A DNA stretch of 35,839 nucleotides from JACQFK01 sp964619955 (GCA_964619955.1 CAZUJF010000049.1:1-35839); one strand, 5' to 3'. Counted from the stretch's first letter, positions 15,057 to 24,198 are shown. A program made the numbers and translations. The notes: generated by a model not told the origin, from the letters alone.

Positions 15057-16565
15057 GTGAAGTCGCTTCTAGCCTTACCCGTCACGGGCTCCGGCAGCGC
15101 CATCGGCCTGGTGGTGATGTATACCTATTTCACCATCCTGGCGCTGCTCTGTCTCTACGGCTTTCACCGCTACCTGATGGTGTTCCTGTACTACCGGCAC
15201 GCCAAGAAGGACCCCAAGATCGAAAAGGCCTTCGAGACGCTGCCCGTCGTGACCGTGCAGCTGCCGATCTTCAACGAGCTCTACGTGGCCGAGCGGCTCA
15301 TCGACGCCTCCTGCCGCATCGCGTATCCGCGCGAGAAGCTGCAGATCCAGGTGCTCGACGACTCCACCGACGAGACCGTCGAGCTCGCGCGCCGCAAGGT
15401 GGAGGAGTGGAAGGCGCAGGGCGTGGACATCGAATACGTCCACCGCTCCGACCGCGGCGGCTACAAGGCCGGCGCCCTCGACAACGGCCTCAAGACCGCC
15501 AAGGGCGAATTCGTCGCGCTCTTCGACGCGGACTTCGTCCCCCAGCCCGACTTCCTCGAGAAGACCGTGCATCACTTCACGGACGGGAAGGTCGGCTGCG
15601 TCCAGGCCCGCTGGGGCCACCTCAACAAGGAGTACTCGATCCTCACGCGGCTGCAGTCGATCTTCCTCGACGGCCACTTCGTGATGGAGCACGCCGCGCG
15701 CAACCGCGGCGGCCGCTTCTTCAACTTCTCGGGCACCGCGGGGATCTGGCGGACCTCGACGATCAGCGACGCCGGCGGCTGGCAGCACGACACGCTGACG
15801 GAGGACCTCGACCTGTCCTTCCGCGCGCAGCTCAAGGGCTGGCGCTTCGTGTTCCTGCCCTGGGTCGTGACGCCCGCGGAGCTGCCCGTCGACATGAACG
15901 GCTTCAAGAGCCAGCAGCACCGCTGGGTCAAGGGCTCGATCCAGACCTCGAAGAAGCTGCTCGGCGACGTCCTCAGCGCGAAGATCCCCCTGCACGTCAA
16001 GATGGAGGGCGCGCTGCACCTCACGGGCAACACCGCCTACATCCTGACGCTCGTCCTGGCGCTGCTCCTCTTCCCCGTCACGTACTTCCGCCCGAAGCTC
16101 GAGATGCAGACGAGCGTGATCCTCGACCTCGCCGTCTTCGCGCTCGCGACCCTCTCGGGCTGCGTGTTCTACCTCACGTCCCAGCGCGAGATCTACGGCT
16201 GGCGCGGCGTCGTGCGCACGATCTTCTACACGCCCATGCTGCTGGCGATGGGCATCGGCATGTGCATCTCGAACGCGCGCGCGGTCGTCGAGGGCTTCTT
16301 CACGCGCGGCGGCGAGTTCGTCCGCACCCCCAAGTACGCGCTGCAGAAAAACGCCGAGACGTTCATGGGGAAGAAATACAAGGTCACGCTGAAGAGGATC
16401 CTCCCCTTCCTCGAACTCGTCCTCGGGCTCGGCTTCGGCTGGATCATCTGGCAGTCCTTCCAGCACGGCATGTACGGCGCCATCCCCTTCCAGCTGCTCT
16501 TCTTCTGCGGCTTCACGTACGTCGCCTTCCTCTCGCTGTTCCAGGGTCGGCTGACCGCCCGCTAG
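15057..16565 (+). CDS. Membrane family 2 glycosyltransferase (cellulose synthase-like)
   Basis: A 502-residue processive-type GT2 enzyme. A first membrane helix lies at about 16-36. The cytosolic GT-A domain carries VQLPIFNE, DDSTDE (101-106, UDP binding), DAD (157-159, metal), TEDLDLS (248-254, catalytic Asp) and QQHRW (286-290), the signature of beta-glycan synthases; it matches D,D,D,QxxRW. At least three C-terminal helices follow (about 320-345, 355-375, 395-415), plus a pair at 450-495. Closest in character to beta-mannan or glucan synthases that polymerise and export a glycan. GTG 15057 follows an AGGGA site and the promoter above. The epimerase 93 bases downstream could supply activated sugar; that link is inferred. 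Confidence 0.88.
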   Translation: MKSLLALPVTGSGSAIGLVVMYTYFTILALLCLYGFHRYLMVFLYYRHAKKDPKIEKAFETLPVVTVQLPIFNELYVAERLIDASCRIAYPREKLQIQVLDDSTDETVELARRKVEEWKAQGVDIEYVHRSDRGGYKAGALDNGLKTAKGEFVALFDADFVPQPDFLEKTVHHFTDGKVGCVQARWGHLNKEYSILTRLQSIFLDGHFVMEHAARNRGGRFFNFSGTAGIWRTSTISDAGGWQHDTLTEDLDLSFRAQLKGWRFVFLPWVVTPAELPVDMNGFKSQQHRWVKGSIQTSKKLLGDVLSAKIPLHVKMEGALHLTGNTAYILTLVLALLLFPVTYFRPKLEMQTSVILDLAVFALATLSGCVFYLTSQREIYGWRGVVRTIFYTPMLLAMGIGMCISNARAVVEGFFTRGGEFVRTPKYALQKNAETFMGKKYKVTLKRILPFLELVLGLGFGWIIWQSFQHGMYGAIPFQLLFFCGFTYVAFLSLFQGRLTAR

Positions 16566-16658
16566 TGGTTCGATAGGATTGATTCACGCGTTGAAAGGTC
16601 CGTTGACGGCGGAATCGTTCCCCGTAACAGCCGCTGATCGACCTGGACTCACCACAAG

Positions 16659-17582
16659 ATGAAAATCCTTCTGACCGGCGGGGCCGGGTTCATCGGCTCC
16701 CATCTCCTCGAACGGCTCATCGCCCGCGGCGACGACGTCGCCGTCATCGACGATCTCAACGACTACTACGATCCCGCGCTGAAACGCGCGAATCTGCCGA
16801 CGTCCGGGTTCCGCCTCCACGAACGCGACCTCCGCGAGGCCGCGCCGCTCGTCGCGCAGGAGAAGCCGGACGTGCTCATCCATCTCGCCGCCCGCGCCGG
16901 CGTGCGGCCCTCGCTGAAGGACCCCGCGCTGTACGAGTCCGTCAACGTCGCCGGCACGCTCGGCCTGCTCGAGGCCTGCCGCCGCAGCGGCGTGCCGCGC
17001 TTCGTCTTCGCCTCGAGCTCCTCGGTCTACGGCAACGGCGCGGCGCCCTCCCGCGAGGACGACCTCGACCTGCAGCCCGTCTCCCCCTACGCCGTCACCA
17101 AGCTGCTGGGCGAGCACTACGTGCGCATCTACTCCGAGCTGCACGGCATCCAAGCCACCTGCCTGAGGTTCTTCACGGTCTACGGGCCGCGGCAGCGCCC
17201 CGACATGGCGATCCGCGCGTTCACCGCCGCGATTTCCGAGGGACGGGAGATCCCGATGTTCGGCGACGGCACGACGGAGCGCGACTACACGTACATCAGC
17301 GACATCCTCCAGGGCATCCTCGGGGCGCTGGACCGCAAGGACCGCTTCGAGATCTACAACCTGGGCGAGTCCCGCACCGTGACGCTGCGCCGCCTCATCG
17401 AGCTGATCGGCGAGCACGTCGGGAAGACGCCGCGGATCAAGCAGCTCCCCGAGCAGCCGGGGGACGTGAAGCGGACCTTCGCCTCGATCGACAAGGCCCG
17501 GAAGAACCTGGGCTACGCCCCCACGGTGACGATCGAGCAGGGGATCCGCGACTTCGTCGCCTGGTACAAGTCCCGGCGCTGA
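16659..17582 (+). CDS. NAD-dependent nucleotide-sugar epimerase/dehydratase
   Basis: A 307-residue extended short-chain dehydrogenase. GGAGFIGSHL (7-16) is the NAD-binding turn, VIDDLNDYYDP the adenine-ribose Asp region, LAARAGVRPS the family motif, and ASSSSVYG with YAVTK (Tyr144, Lys148) the catalytic Ser/Tyr/Lys. LRFFTVYGPRQRPDMAI and GDGTTERDYTYISDI match UDP-glucuronate/UDP-glucose 4-epimerases; the combination is close to UDP-glucuronate 4-epimerase, but the substrate is not fixed by these motifs. It follows the glycosyltransferase and ends one base from the opposing folD stop, with no terminator between. Confidence 0.88.
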   Translation: MKILLTGGAGFIGSHLLERLIARGDDVAVIDDLNDYYDPALKRANLPTSGFRLHERDLREAAPLVAQEKPDVLIHLAARAGVRPSLKDPALYESVNVAGTLGLLEACRRSGVPRFVFASSSSVYGNGAAPSREDDLDLQPVSPYAVTKLLGEHYVRIYSELHGIQATCLRFFTVYGPRQRPDMAIRAFTAAISEGREIPMFGDGTTERDYTYISDILQGILGALDRKDRFEIYNLGESRTVTLRRLIELIGEHVGKTPRIKQLPEQPGDVKRTFASIDKARKNLGYAPTVTIEQGIRDFVAWYKSRR

Positions 17583-17583
17583 G

Positions 17584-18426
17584 TCACTTCAGTCGGGCGC
17601 AGGCGGCGATGTTGCGCAGCAGGATCGAGTGGCAGACGGGACCCACGCCTCCGGGCACCGGCGTGACGGCCGCGGCGACCTGGACCGCCTCGTCGAAGAC
17701 CACGTCCCCGACCAGCTTGCCTTCCGCCGTCTCGTTGATGCCGACGTCGATGACCACGGCGCCCGTCTTGATCATCGAGCCGCGGATGAGCCCCGCACGG
17801 CCCGCCGCCGCGAAGAGAAGATCGGCCTTCACCGTATGGGCCCCGAGATCCTTCGTCGCGGTATGGCAGAGCGTCGGCGTGGGCGCCTCGCCCTTCGACT
17901 GCAGGAGCAGCAGCACGATGGCCTTGCCGACGAGGGCGCTGCGCCCCACGACGACGGCGTCGAGCCCCTTGAACGTCGGCAGCGCCGCGCGGGCCAGTTC
18001 GACCGCCGCGCTCGCCGCGCAGGGCGCCGGGAAGTGCTCCCCGAACGCCAGGCGGCCGAGGTTCTCGGGGTGGATGCCCTCGATGTCCTTGCGCGGCGAA
18101 ACCGCGCCCATGATGCGGTCCACGTCGAAACCCGCGGGAAGCGGCGTGTGCACCGTGATGCCGGAGACCTTCGGGTCGCGGTTCAGGTCCTCGATCCAGC
18201 GGATCACCGTCGCGGGTTCCGCGCCGAAGGGGATCTCGCGGACCTCGTAGTCGACGCCCGCCTCGAGGCAGGTCTTCCGCTGCGCCTTGAGGTAATAGCG
18301 CGCCGCCGGATGCTCGGGGTTGTGGATCGCCACCACCTTGGGGGGGCTCGCCAGGGTCTTCAGGTCCTCGAGCGCGCGCTGCCGCACGCCCGCCGCCGCA
18401 TCCGCCTTCAAAATCCGCGCGCTCAT
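17584..18426 (-). CDS. folD: Bifunctional methylene-THF dehydrogenase/cyclohydrolase FolD
   Basis: A 280-residue FolD, interconverting 5,10-methylene-, methenyl- and 10-formyl-tetrahydrofolate with NADP. It shows ARYYLKAQRKTCLEAGV (the Tyr and Lys of the active site), GITVHTPLP, SPRKDIEGIHPENLGRL, GLDAVVVGRSALVGKAI (dinucleotide binding), GAVVIDVGIN and TPVPGGVGPV near the end. Two departures from the usual sequence are CAASAAVELAR in place of the common PCTP.G segment and PVCHSILLRN instead of PVT.A.L..N. ATG 18426 overlaps the fhs stop (ATGA), so formate activation and the next two steps are made from one message. Confidence 0.93.
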   Translation of the reverse strand: MSARILKADAAAGVRQRALEDLKTLASPPKVVAIHNPEHPAARYYLKAQRKTCLEAGVDYEVREIPFGAEPATVIRWIEDLNRDPKVSGITVHTPLPAGFDVDRIMGAVSPRKDIEGIHPENLGRLAFGEHFPAPCAASAAVELARAALPTFKGLDAVVVGRSALVGKAIVLLLLQSKGEAPTPTLCHTATKDLGAHTVKADLLFAAAGRAGLIRGSMIKTGAVVIDVGINETAEGKLVGDVVFDEAVQVAAAVTPVPGGVGPVCHSILLRNIAACARLK

Positions 18427-20114
18427 GTCGAAACCCCCGTGAGGTTCCCGTGTTCGTCGATGTCCATGTGCTCCGAGGACGGCGTCGTCGGCAGCCCGGG
18501 CATCGTCATGACGTCGCCGAGCAGCGGATACAGGAACCCGGCGCCCGCGGACACCCGCACTTCCTGGATGGGCACGCGGAATCCCGAGGGCGCGCCGCGC
18601 AGGGCCGGATCGTGGGAGAGCGACAGCTGCGTCTTCGCCATGCAGATCGCGAGCCCCCCGAGCCCCCAGGCGGTGTACCGGGCGATATCTTCCTCGGCCC
18701 GCGCCGCATAGTCCACCCCCGCGGCGCCGTAGACGTCCCGCGCGATGGTCTCGATCTTCTCCTTCACGGGCCGGTCCAGCTCGTAGAAGGACCGGGGCTG
18801 CGACGGAGACTCCGCGGCCGCGACCACCGCCTTCGCGGCGTCCGTCGCGCCCTCCCCGCCGCGCGCGTAGGCCTCGATCAGCTCCACGCCGTGAGCGCCC
18901 GCGTCCCGCGCGGCCTTCCGGACCGCGTCGAGCTCCCGGTCCGTGTCGTCCGGAAAGCGGTTGATCGCCACGACCGCCGGCAGGCCCGCCTTCCGGACGA
19001 TGCCCACCATGCGGGCGAGGTTGCAGGCGCCTCTCGCCACCGCGTCGGGATCCTCGCGCAGCAGCTCCGGGGGAAGGCCCTGCCCCGGCCTGATCGTCAG
19101 CGTGCCCCCGTGCAGCTTGCAGGCGCGCACCGTCGCCACGATCATCGCCGCCGAGGGCGCGATGCCGCCCGCCCGCATCTTGATGTCCATGAACTTCTCG
19201 AAGCCGAGATCCGCCCCGAAGCCGCTCTCGGTCACGACGTAGTCCGCGCAGCGCACGGCGACGTGATCCGCGACCACCGAGCTGTTTCCGTGGGCGATGT
19301 TCGCGAAGGGCCCCGCATGGATGATCGCGGGCGTGCCCTCGATCGTCTGCAGCAGGTTGGGCTTGAACGCGTCGCGGATCAGAACCGCCATCGCCCCCGC
19401 GGCCTTCAGATCCTCCGTGGTCACGGGGTCGCCGTTCTTCGTCCGGCCCACGATGATGCGCCCCAGCCGCGCGCGCAGGTCCTTGTACGAAGAAGCCAGC
19501 GCGAGGATCGCCATCACCTCGCTGGTCACCGCGATGTCGAAGCCGGTCGCGCGCTCCGCCCTGCCGCCGACGGAGACGCGGATGGACCGCAAGGCGCGGT
19601 CGTTCATGTCGACCACGCGCCGCCAGGTGATCGAGTCCGCGTCGAGCTTCCGGGCGTTCCCGTGATAGAGGTGGTTGTCGATCAGCGCGGCGAGCAGGTT
19701 GTGGGCGGAGGCGACGGCGTCGATGTCCCCCGTCAGCCGCAGATTGATGTCGTCCATCGGCAGGACCTGCGAGCGCCCGCCGCCCGCCGCGCCGCCCTTG
19801 ACGCCGAAGAAGGGCCCGAGCGAGGGCTGGCGCAGCGCCACGATGGTCTTCTTCCCGATCCTGTTGAGGCCCAGGGAGAGCCCGATGCTGTTGACGGTCT
19901 TTCCCTCGCCGAGCGGCGTCGGGGTCATCGCCGTGACGACGACGAGTTTCGCCCGCGGCGGGCCCAGGCGGGAGAGGGCCTCGAGACGGATCTTCGCCTT
20001 GTGGGGGCCGTGGAGTTCCACGCAGTCCCCGGGGATCCCGAGTTCGCGGGCGATGTCGAGGACGGGACGAAGGCGGGTCTGCCGGGCGATGCGGATGTCC
20101 GTGTCGAGCGCCAT
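18423..20114 (-). CDS. fhs: Formate-tetrahydrofolate ligase
   Basis: A 563-residue formyl-THF synthetase, making 10-formyl-THF from formate, ATP and THF. TPTPLGEGKT (64-73) is the nucleotide loop; VALRQPSLGPFFGVKGGAAGGG is the diagnostic region and is quoted here only in part (RQPSLGPFFGVKGGAAG). Others are LTGDIDAV.SAHNLLAALIDNH, RRVVDMNDRALR, GPFANIAHGNSSV, ESGFGADLGFEKFMDIK and AINRFPDDTDRE. Length is near the family norm (about 555-560). It is the first gene of an fhs-folD pair. In bacteria this enzyme serves one-carbon supply or the Wood-Ljungdahl methyl branch; nothing else of that pathway is visible here. Confidence 0.95.
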   Translation of the reverse strand: MALDTDIRIARQTRLRPVLDIARELGIPGDCVELHGPHKAKIRLEALSRLGPPRAKLVVVTAMTPTPLGEGKTVNSIGLSLGLNRIGKKTIVALRQPSLGPFFGVKGGAAGGGRSQVLPMDDINLRLTGDIDAVASAHNLLAALIDNHLYHGNARKLDADSITWRRVVDMNDRALRSIRVSVGGRAERATGFDIAVTSEVMAILALASSYKDLRARLGRIIVGRTKNGDPVTTEDLKAAGAMAVLIRDAFKPNLLQTIEGTPAIIHAGPFANIAHGNSSVVADHVAVRCADYVVTESGFGADLGFEKFMDIKMRAGGIAPSAAMIVATVRACKLHGGTLTIRPGQGLPPELLREDPDAVARGACNLARMVGIVRKAGLPAVVAINRFPDDTDRELDAVRKAARDAGAHGVELIEAYARGGEGATDAAKAVVAAAESPSQPRSFYELDRPVKEKIETIARDVYGAAGVDYAARAEEDIARYTAWGLGGLAICMAKTQLSLSHDPALRGAPSGFRVPIQEVRVSAGAGFLYPLLGDVMTMPGLPTTPSSEHMDIDEHGNLTGVST

Positions 20115-20140
20115 GCGCGGCGCGATTATAGGGAGCCCGG

Positions 20141-21835
20141 CTATTCTCCGTCGAGCCTCTTCTGCCAGAGCTCGAAGGCCGCGTCCGCTTCCAGCGCCCG
20201 GAGGCCCTCCGGGGACGGCACCAGGCGGAGCTCCTCCCCGAGCGCGGCGGAGATCCAGTGCCGGGCCTTCAACGAGGTCCCCGCGGGGAGCCGGCGTTTC
20301 AGGGGGCCCGGCGGGGCGCCGGAGAGCGCGATCCCGCCCTGGTTCAGGAGCGCGTCCAGATCGGCGCGCGTTTCGATGCGTTTCGCGGCCTTGAGGTCGC
20401 GCTCCAGCCCCGCCGCGAGGGCCGGCGCGTGGCGGCGGAGGAGCAGGTCGAGGAGTTCATCCGCGAGGTGCCGGTAGTCCGGATCCCGGGAATGTTCGAG
20501 GAACTCGGCGAGCCGGCGGCGCTGCTCCGGGCGTCCGCCGCGCCCGAGCGCGAAGCCCGCGGCCAGGCGCAGCGGGGACGCCGCCTCCTGCAGCAGCGCC
20601 TCGAGCGGTCCGGTCTCCCCTGGGGCGACGCGGGCCAGCGCGAAGACGGCCTGCGGACGCGTCAAGGGATCGCCCTTCGCCAGCGCCTCCTTCAGCACGG
20701 CGGGGTCCTCCCCGAGACGGCCCAAGGCGCGGACGACGCGCCAGCGGAACGCCCCGTCGGAATCCCGCAGCAGCGTCCGGACGGCGGGCAGCGACTCCCT
20801 CCGGCCGCCCGCCGCGAGCAGCTCGAGCGCCGCCTCGCGCACGACGGGGTCCGGGTGCCCGAGCAGCCCGGGGAGCGCCTTCTCCTCCGCCGCGCCGCCG
20901 AGATACAGCGTCTCCCAGAACGCCGCGTGGACCACCTCCGTGTTCGGATCCCGGAGCCGTTCGAAAACCGCCCCGGCGGAGGCGCGCGACCCGAGCTCCC
21001 CCAGCGCGCGGACCGCCATGAGGCGGACGTAGTCCTCGAGGTCCCCCAGGGCCGCGACCAGCGGGGCGGCGTCCTCGAAGGCGTCGATCTGGCCGAGCGC
21101 GCGCACGGCGCGCCAGCGGATGCCCGGGTCGAAATGCTCCAGGTAGGGCAGCAGGTGCGGGGCGCTGTCGCGGCGTCCCAGGGCGCCGATCGCCTCGATC
21201 ACCGGGGGCTCGGCGCCCTCGTCCTGCAGCAGCGCGATCACGGCGGTGGCGTGCTCCGAGGCGCGGAGGCGGCCCAGCGCGCGCGCCGCCTCCCAGCGCA
21301 CCAGGAACTGGGCGTCGCCGAGCCGCTCGGCGATGGGCGCGGCGAAATCCCGGGCCCCCATGTCGGCGAGCGAGGTCAGCGCGGCGAGGCGGTGGGCGGG
21401 GTCGGGATGCCCGAGTTGTTTCGCCACGGCGCCCGCATGGGCGCGGGAGCCCAGCTCCCCCAGGAGGCGCACGGCGGCGACGCGGACGTCGTCCACGGCG
21501 TCCTCCAGCAGCGGCGCCACGAGCGGCCCGTGTTCCGGGCGTCCCAGGCGTCCAAGCGCATGGACCACGTTGGGGCGCAGCTCCCCCGCCGCGTCCTTGA
21601 GCAGCGGGACCAGCGAGGGCGCGACGTCCCGCGCCTCCATGGCGAGCAGCGTGAACGCGGCCTGCCAGGCCACGCCGGGATCCCGGTCGGCCAGCAGCGG
21701 CACGACCCGCGCGGCCGAGCTCCGGCGCTCGCGGCGGGCGAGCTCCTCCAGGGCGCGGAGGCGGACCGGCGCCTCGGGGGAGTTCAGCGGCGGATCCGCC
21801 TGCGCCAGCAGGGCGGCGAGCAGCAGGCCGCTCAT
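20141..21835 (-). CDS. HEAT-repeat protein, probably exported
   Basis: A 564-residue protein made almost wholly of HEAT/PBS-lyase-type repeats of about 31 residues from residue 15 to about 470. Examples are ALGRLGRPEHGPLVAPLLED, RLLGELGSRAHAGAVAKQL, RALGQIDAFEDAAPLVAAL and RALGRLGEDPAVLKEAL. A C-terminal segment without repeats (about 480-564) follows. HEAT scaffolds bind proteins; no catalytic motif is present. ATG 21835 overlaps the stop of the methyltransferase gene (ATGA) and gives a leader MSGLLLAALLAQADPP, hydrophobic but uncharged. Upstream in-frame starts lie inside the methyltransferase gene and are rejected. The partner is unknown. Confidence 0.85.
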   Translation of the reverse strand: MSGLLLAALLAQADPPLNSPEAPVRLRALEELARRERRSSAARVVPLLADRDPGVAWQAAFTLLAMEARDVAPSLVPLLKDAAGELRPNVVHALGRLGRPEHGPLVAPLLEDAVDDVRVAAVRLLGELGSRAHAGAVAKQLGHPDPAHRLAALTSLADMGARDFAAPIAERLGDAQFLVRWEAARALGRLRASEHATAVIALLQDEGAEPPVIEAIGALGRRDSAPHLLPYLEHFDPGIRWRAVRALGQIDAFEDAAPLVAALGDLEDYVRLMAVRALGELGSRASAGAVFERLRDPNTEVVHAAFWETLYLGGAAEEKALPGLLGHPDPVVREAALELLAAGGRRESLPAVRTLLRDSDGAFRWRVVRALGRLGEDPAVLKEALAKGDPLTRPQAVFALARVAPGETGPLEALLQEAASPLRLAAGFALGRGGRPEQRRRLAEFLEHSRDPDYRHLADELLDLLLRRHAPALAAGLERDLKAAKRIETRADLDALLNQGGIALSGAPPGPLKRRLPAGTSLKARHWISAALGEELRLVPSPEGLRALEADAAFELWQKRLDGE

Positions 21836-22665
21836 TTCCCCCCCACGATGAGCATGGTGGAATGGGGATAATCGGTCGGCCGCCAGCCGCGGCCGGTCTT
21901 CACCTCGAGCAGGACGTCCTTCTCCCAATGCCGCGTGCGGAGCCAGTTCAGCAGGTAGCTCTCCTTGTGCACGACCTTGAGACCGCAGCGGTCGAGTTCC
22001 TGGGCCCAGCCTTTCAGGGAGAAGACCCCGAACTGCTCCTTGACCTCGTATTTCCAGTTCTTGTCGTAGAAGTATTTCGTCAGGAATTCCATGGCGTCGC
22101 CGCGGCGGAGGCGGATGCGCCCCTCGAAGACCTGGTAGCCGATGCCGGCGCGGCCGAACTCCGCGGCGAAGCGCACGAACTTGTCGTGGGCCGCGGCGTT
22201 GTGGAAGGTCATGAAGACGAAGTCCTCGCGCGCCGGCTTGAGCCCGTCGCGGATGACCACGCGCCCGCCGGGTTTGAGGGCCTCCGCGCAGAGACGCAGC
22301 GTGCGCCGCACCGCGCCGAGGTCGTAGTCGCCGTAGGTGAAGACCTCGTGCAGGATGGAGCAGAGGACGATCGAGTCGACGGTGGCCTCGTCGAAGAGGC
22401 GCCGGCTGATGTCGTGCTTGCGGATCTCCATGCCGGGGAAGCGCTTCCGGCAGCGCTCGACCATTTCCGGCGAGAGGTCGACGCCCATGATCTGGCTCGT
22501 GGGAAAGCGCCGGCGGATGAGTTCGAGCACGGTGCCCGTGCCGCAGCCGAGTTCGGCGATCACCCCGGGGCGGACCCAGCGGAGGATCTTGGTCTTGTCG
22601 TAGGCGCTCGCCTCCATCCCCTCGGCGTAGACTTCGTAGCCCCGGGGACCCCGCACGGGCAGCAT
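21832..22665 (-). CDS. Class I SAM-dependent methyltransferase
   Basis: A 277-residue methyltransferase, substrate unknown. The Rossmann SAM site is VIAELGCGTGTVLELI (motif I), then IMGVDLSPEMVERCRKRFPG (motif post I acidic Asp), VDSIVLCSILHEVF (motif II region) and ALKPGGRVVIRDGLKP (motif III). The C-terminal half adds GDAMEFLTKYFYDKNW, YEVKEQFGVFSL and HKESYLLNWLRTRHWEKD, the last typical of a subgroup whose substrate I cannot name. The start is uncertain: ATG 22665 (GAGG upstream, protein begins MLPVRGPRGYEVY) or ATG 22689 (eight residues longer). Coupled to the HEAT gene by ATGA. Confidence 0.85.
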   Translation of the reverse strand: MLPVRGPRGYEVYAEGMEASAYDKTKILRWVRPGVIAELGCGTGTVLELIRRRFPTSQIMGVDLSPEMVERCRKRFPGMEIRKHDISRRLFDEATVDSIVLCSILHEVFTYGDYDLGAVRRTLRLCAEALKPGGRVVIRDGLKPAREDFVFMTFHNAAAHDKFVRFAAEFGRAGIGYQVFEGRIRLRRGDAMEFLTKYFYDKNWKYEVKEQFGVFSLKGWAQELDRCGLKVVHKESYLLNWLRTRHWEKDVLLEVKTGRGWRPTDYPHSTMLIVGGK

Positions 22666-22715
22666 CCCCCGATCATACCTCAAACCCATGGGGCACGTTT
22701 CCCGGTTATGGGCGC

Positions 22716-22745
22716 TTGCCTTCGGGTTACACACCCGGGTAAAGT
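22716..22745 (+). promoter_or_regulatory. Candidate promoter of the carbohydrate-binding lipoprotein gene
   Basis: TTGCCT (22716-22721), 18-base spacer, TAAAGT (22740-22745), 54 bases before the ATG at 22800. The same TAAAGT -10 appears in the membrane-operon promoter. The match is modest. Confidence 0.35.
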
Positions 22746-22799
22746 CCTCCCCCGGGTAGGGGCGGGAAGCCTGTGGACGCTTTGCAAGGAGACTGGGTG

Positions 22800-23375
22800 A
22801 TGGCATTCCTGAAGACGGCGCTGATGACGGCGATTCTGGCGGTGGCGGCGGGTTGCGCGGCGAAGGATCCCGCGCCGGCGCCGAAGGCGGACCTGAAACC
22901 CGCGGGCGCGCCCGCGATGGCGGCGAAGCCGGCGGAGGCCCCCAAGGCGCCCGCCCCCGCGGCGGCGCTCGACAAGACGCCGATCAAGGCGGACCTCACG
23001 AAGGCGAAGTTCCCCAACGAGAACACGGAGCACTTCGCGTGGGACGACGGCGAATCGCGCATCTATTACTACTCCAACGGGGTCGCGGAAGTCGTCCTGA
23101 AGGTTCCCGCCGACGGGGACTACGAAGTCACCGTGACGGCCGGCTGCCAGGAGGCGAACAAGCAGTTCGCCAAGTTCGTGCTGGAGGTGGACGGCCAGAA
23201 GCAGGGCGGGGAGGTCTCCCTCACGGCGGAAGCCCCGAAGGACTACGCCTGCTGCCTGCCCCTGAAGGCCGGCGACCGCAAGATCGGCGTGCGGTTCACC
23301 AACGACATCTACAAGGAGGGGGAATACGACATGACCCTCTATGTGCACGGCCTCAAGCTGGTGCGGGTCAAGTAA
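22800..23375 (+). CDS. Lipoprotein with carbohydrate-binding-like domain
   Basis: A 191-residue protein. The signal peptide ends in AVAAGC (Cys19), a plausible lipidation site. Residues 20-65 are an Ala/Pro/Lys-rich linker typical of surface-tethered proteins. Residues about 75-191 form a beta-sandwich-like domain (GDYEVTVTAGCQEANKQFA, FVLEVDGQKQG, LKAGDRKIGVRFTNDIY, YDMTLYVHGLKLVRVK) with the pattern of calcium-dependent xylan-binding modules of the CBM36/60 kind. No catalytic domain is attached, so it would bind rather than cut. ATG 22800 follows AAGGA; an upstream ATG at 22773 is less likely. A strong terminator follows at 23393. Confidence 0.7.
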   Translation: MAFLKTALMTAILAVAAGCAAKDPAPAPKADLKPAGAPAMAAKPAEAPKAPAPAAALDKTPIKADLTKAKFPNENTEHFAWDDGESRIYYYSNGVAEVVLKVPADGDYEVTVTAGCQEANKQFAKFVLEVDGQKQGGEVSLTAEAPKDYACCLPLKAGDRKIGVRFTNDIYKEGEYDMTLYVHGLKLVRVK

Positions 23376-23392
23376 GCCGTCGGACATTCCAG

Positions 23393-23428
23393 CCGGCAGG
23401 GGCGGCCCGAAAAGGCCGTCCCTGCCGG
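23393..23428. terminator. Bidirectional hairpin terminator
   Basis: A 15-bp stem (23393-23407 with 23414-23428, one G-T wobble) and a 6-base CGAAAA loop, followed on the plus strand by TTCTGTTTT. It lies between convergent genes. It is the clearest intrinsic terminator in the window. On the minus strand the tail is poor in U, so it mainly ends the lipoprotein transcript. Confidence 0.85.
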
Positions 23429-23435
23429 TTCTGTT

Positions 23436-24188
23436 TTAAAAGTCCCGCTTCGCCACGCCGAAAGCCTCGATGAAGAGGCCGCGCTCCCCCAGGAAGAATC
23501 CGAGGTCGGGCAGCGGCTCCACGAAGGGCCGCAGGTACCAGGCCATCTGAAGTCCGACGAAGGCCACGATCGCGAACCACAGAAGCAGAAACGGCCCATG
23601 AATGGGCGTATGACCATTCTCGATCTGCGCGAGATACCGGCGCGCCGTATTCAGCGAACGCATCCCGTAGACCGAAGCCACGAAGAAGACGAAGCCGTGC
23701 AGAACCATCAGAAAGCCCGTGCCGCGGGTGGAGACCGTGAAGAACCATGAAATGGGCGCAAACGCCACCAGGACGATGACGGTGGAAGAAGTGAGAAAGA
23801 GCACCGCCCCGAGCGTCTGCCGAAGGGTGAAGGCCGAGCCGAGAATCGCATTGAAGACGTAGAACGTGGGCGTGCAGAGCAGGACCGTGCCCAGAACGAC
23901 GAGCGGCAGCTTCGCCGCCGCGAAGAGCGTCTGAAGCCCGGGCTGGAACATCCCGAGGATCGCCCCGTACGCGGAGGCAAAAAGCACGGTCGTCAGGATC
24001 ATGCTGGCCGCGTAGGCCACGAGATTCCGCTCCTCCTTCAGATCCCGCAGGATTGCCCCCGGCGCGCGCAGGATGGCTCCGGCCACCGAAAGGCGGCCCC
24101 AGAGGCCCCGCTTGAGTCCGTCCGAGTCGAAGACATCCCGTTCCAGCTTCTCGAACTGGTCCGCTTCCGGAGGCGTCGTCTCGCTCAT
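23436..24188 (-). CDS. Multi-pass membrane protein, last gene of the membrane operon
   Basis: A 250-residue integral membrane protein of unknown function. A charged cytosolic N-terminus of about 55 residues (PPEADQFEKLERDVF, LRDLKEERN) precedes about five to six helices: 58-82, 92-112, 117-140, 143-165, 168-188 and 200-218. It shares a C-terminal pattern with the 207-residue neighbour upstream (FVGLQMAWYLRPFV here, FVGAQMGWLLKPWV there), so the two are paralogues from a tandem duplication. Start ATG 24188 has AGGA upstream and lies ten bases after the neighbour's stop. I know this type only as an uncharacterised conserved membrane family. Confidence 0.8.
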   Translation of the reverse strand: MSETTPPEADQFEKLERDVFDSDGLKRGLWGRLSVAGAILRAPGAILRDLKEERNLVAYAASMILTTVLFASAYGAILGMFQPGLQTLFAAAKLPLVVLGTVLLCTPTFYVFNAILGSAFTLRQTLGAVLFLTSSTVIVLVAFAPISWFFTVSTRGTGFLMVLHGFVFFVASVYGMRSLNTARRYLAQIENGHTPIHGPFLLLWFAIVAFVGLQMAWYLRPFVEPLPDLGFFLGERGLFIEAFGVAKRDF

Positions 24189-24198
24189 GTTTCCTCCC

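Noticed and set aside
18450..20477. 675-codon plus-strand frame opposite folD and fhs
   Set aside because: Shadow of two well-conserved enzymes on the minus strand.
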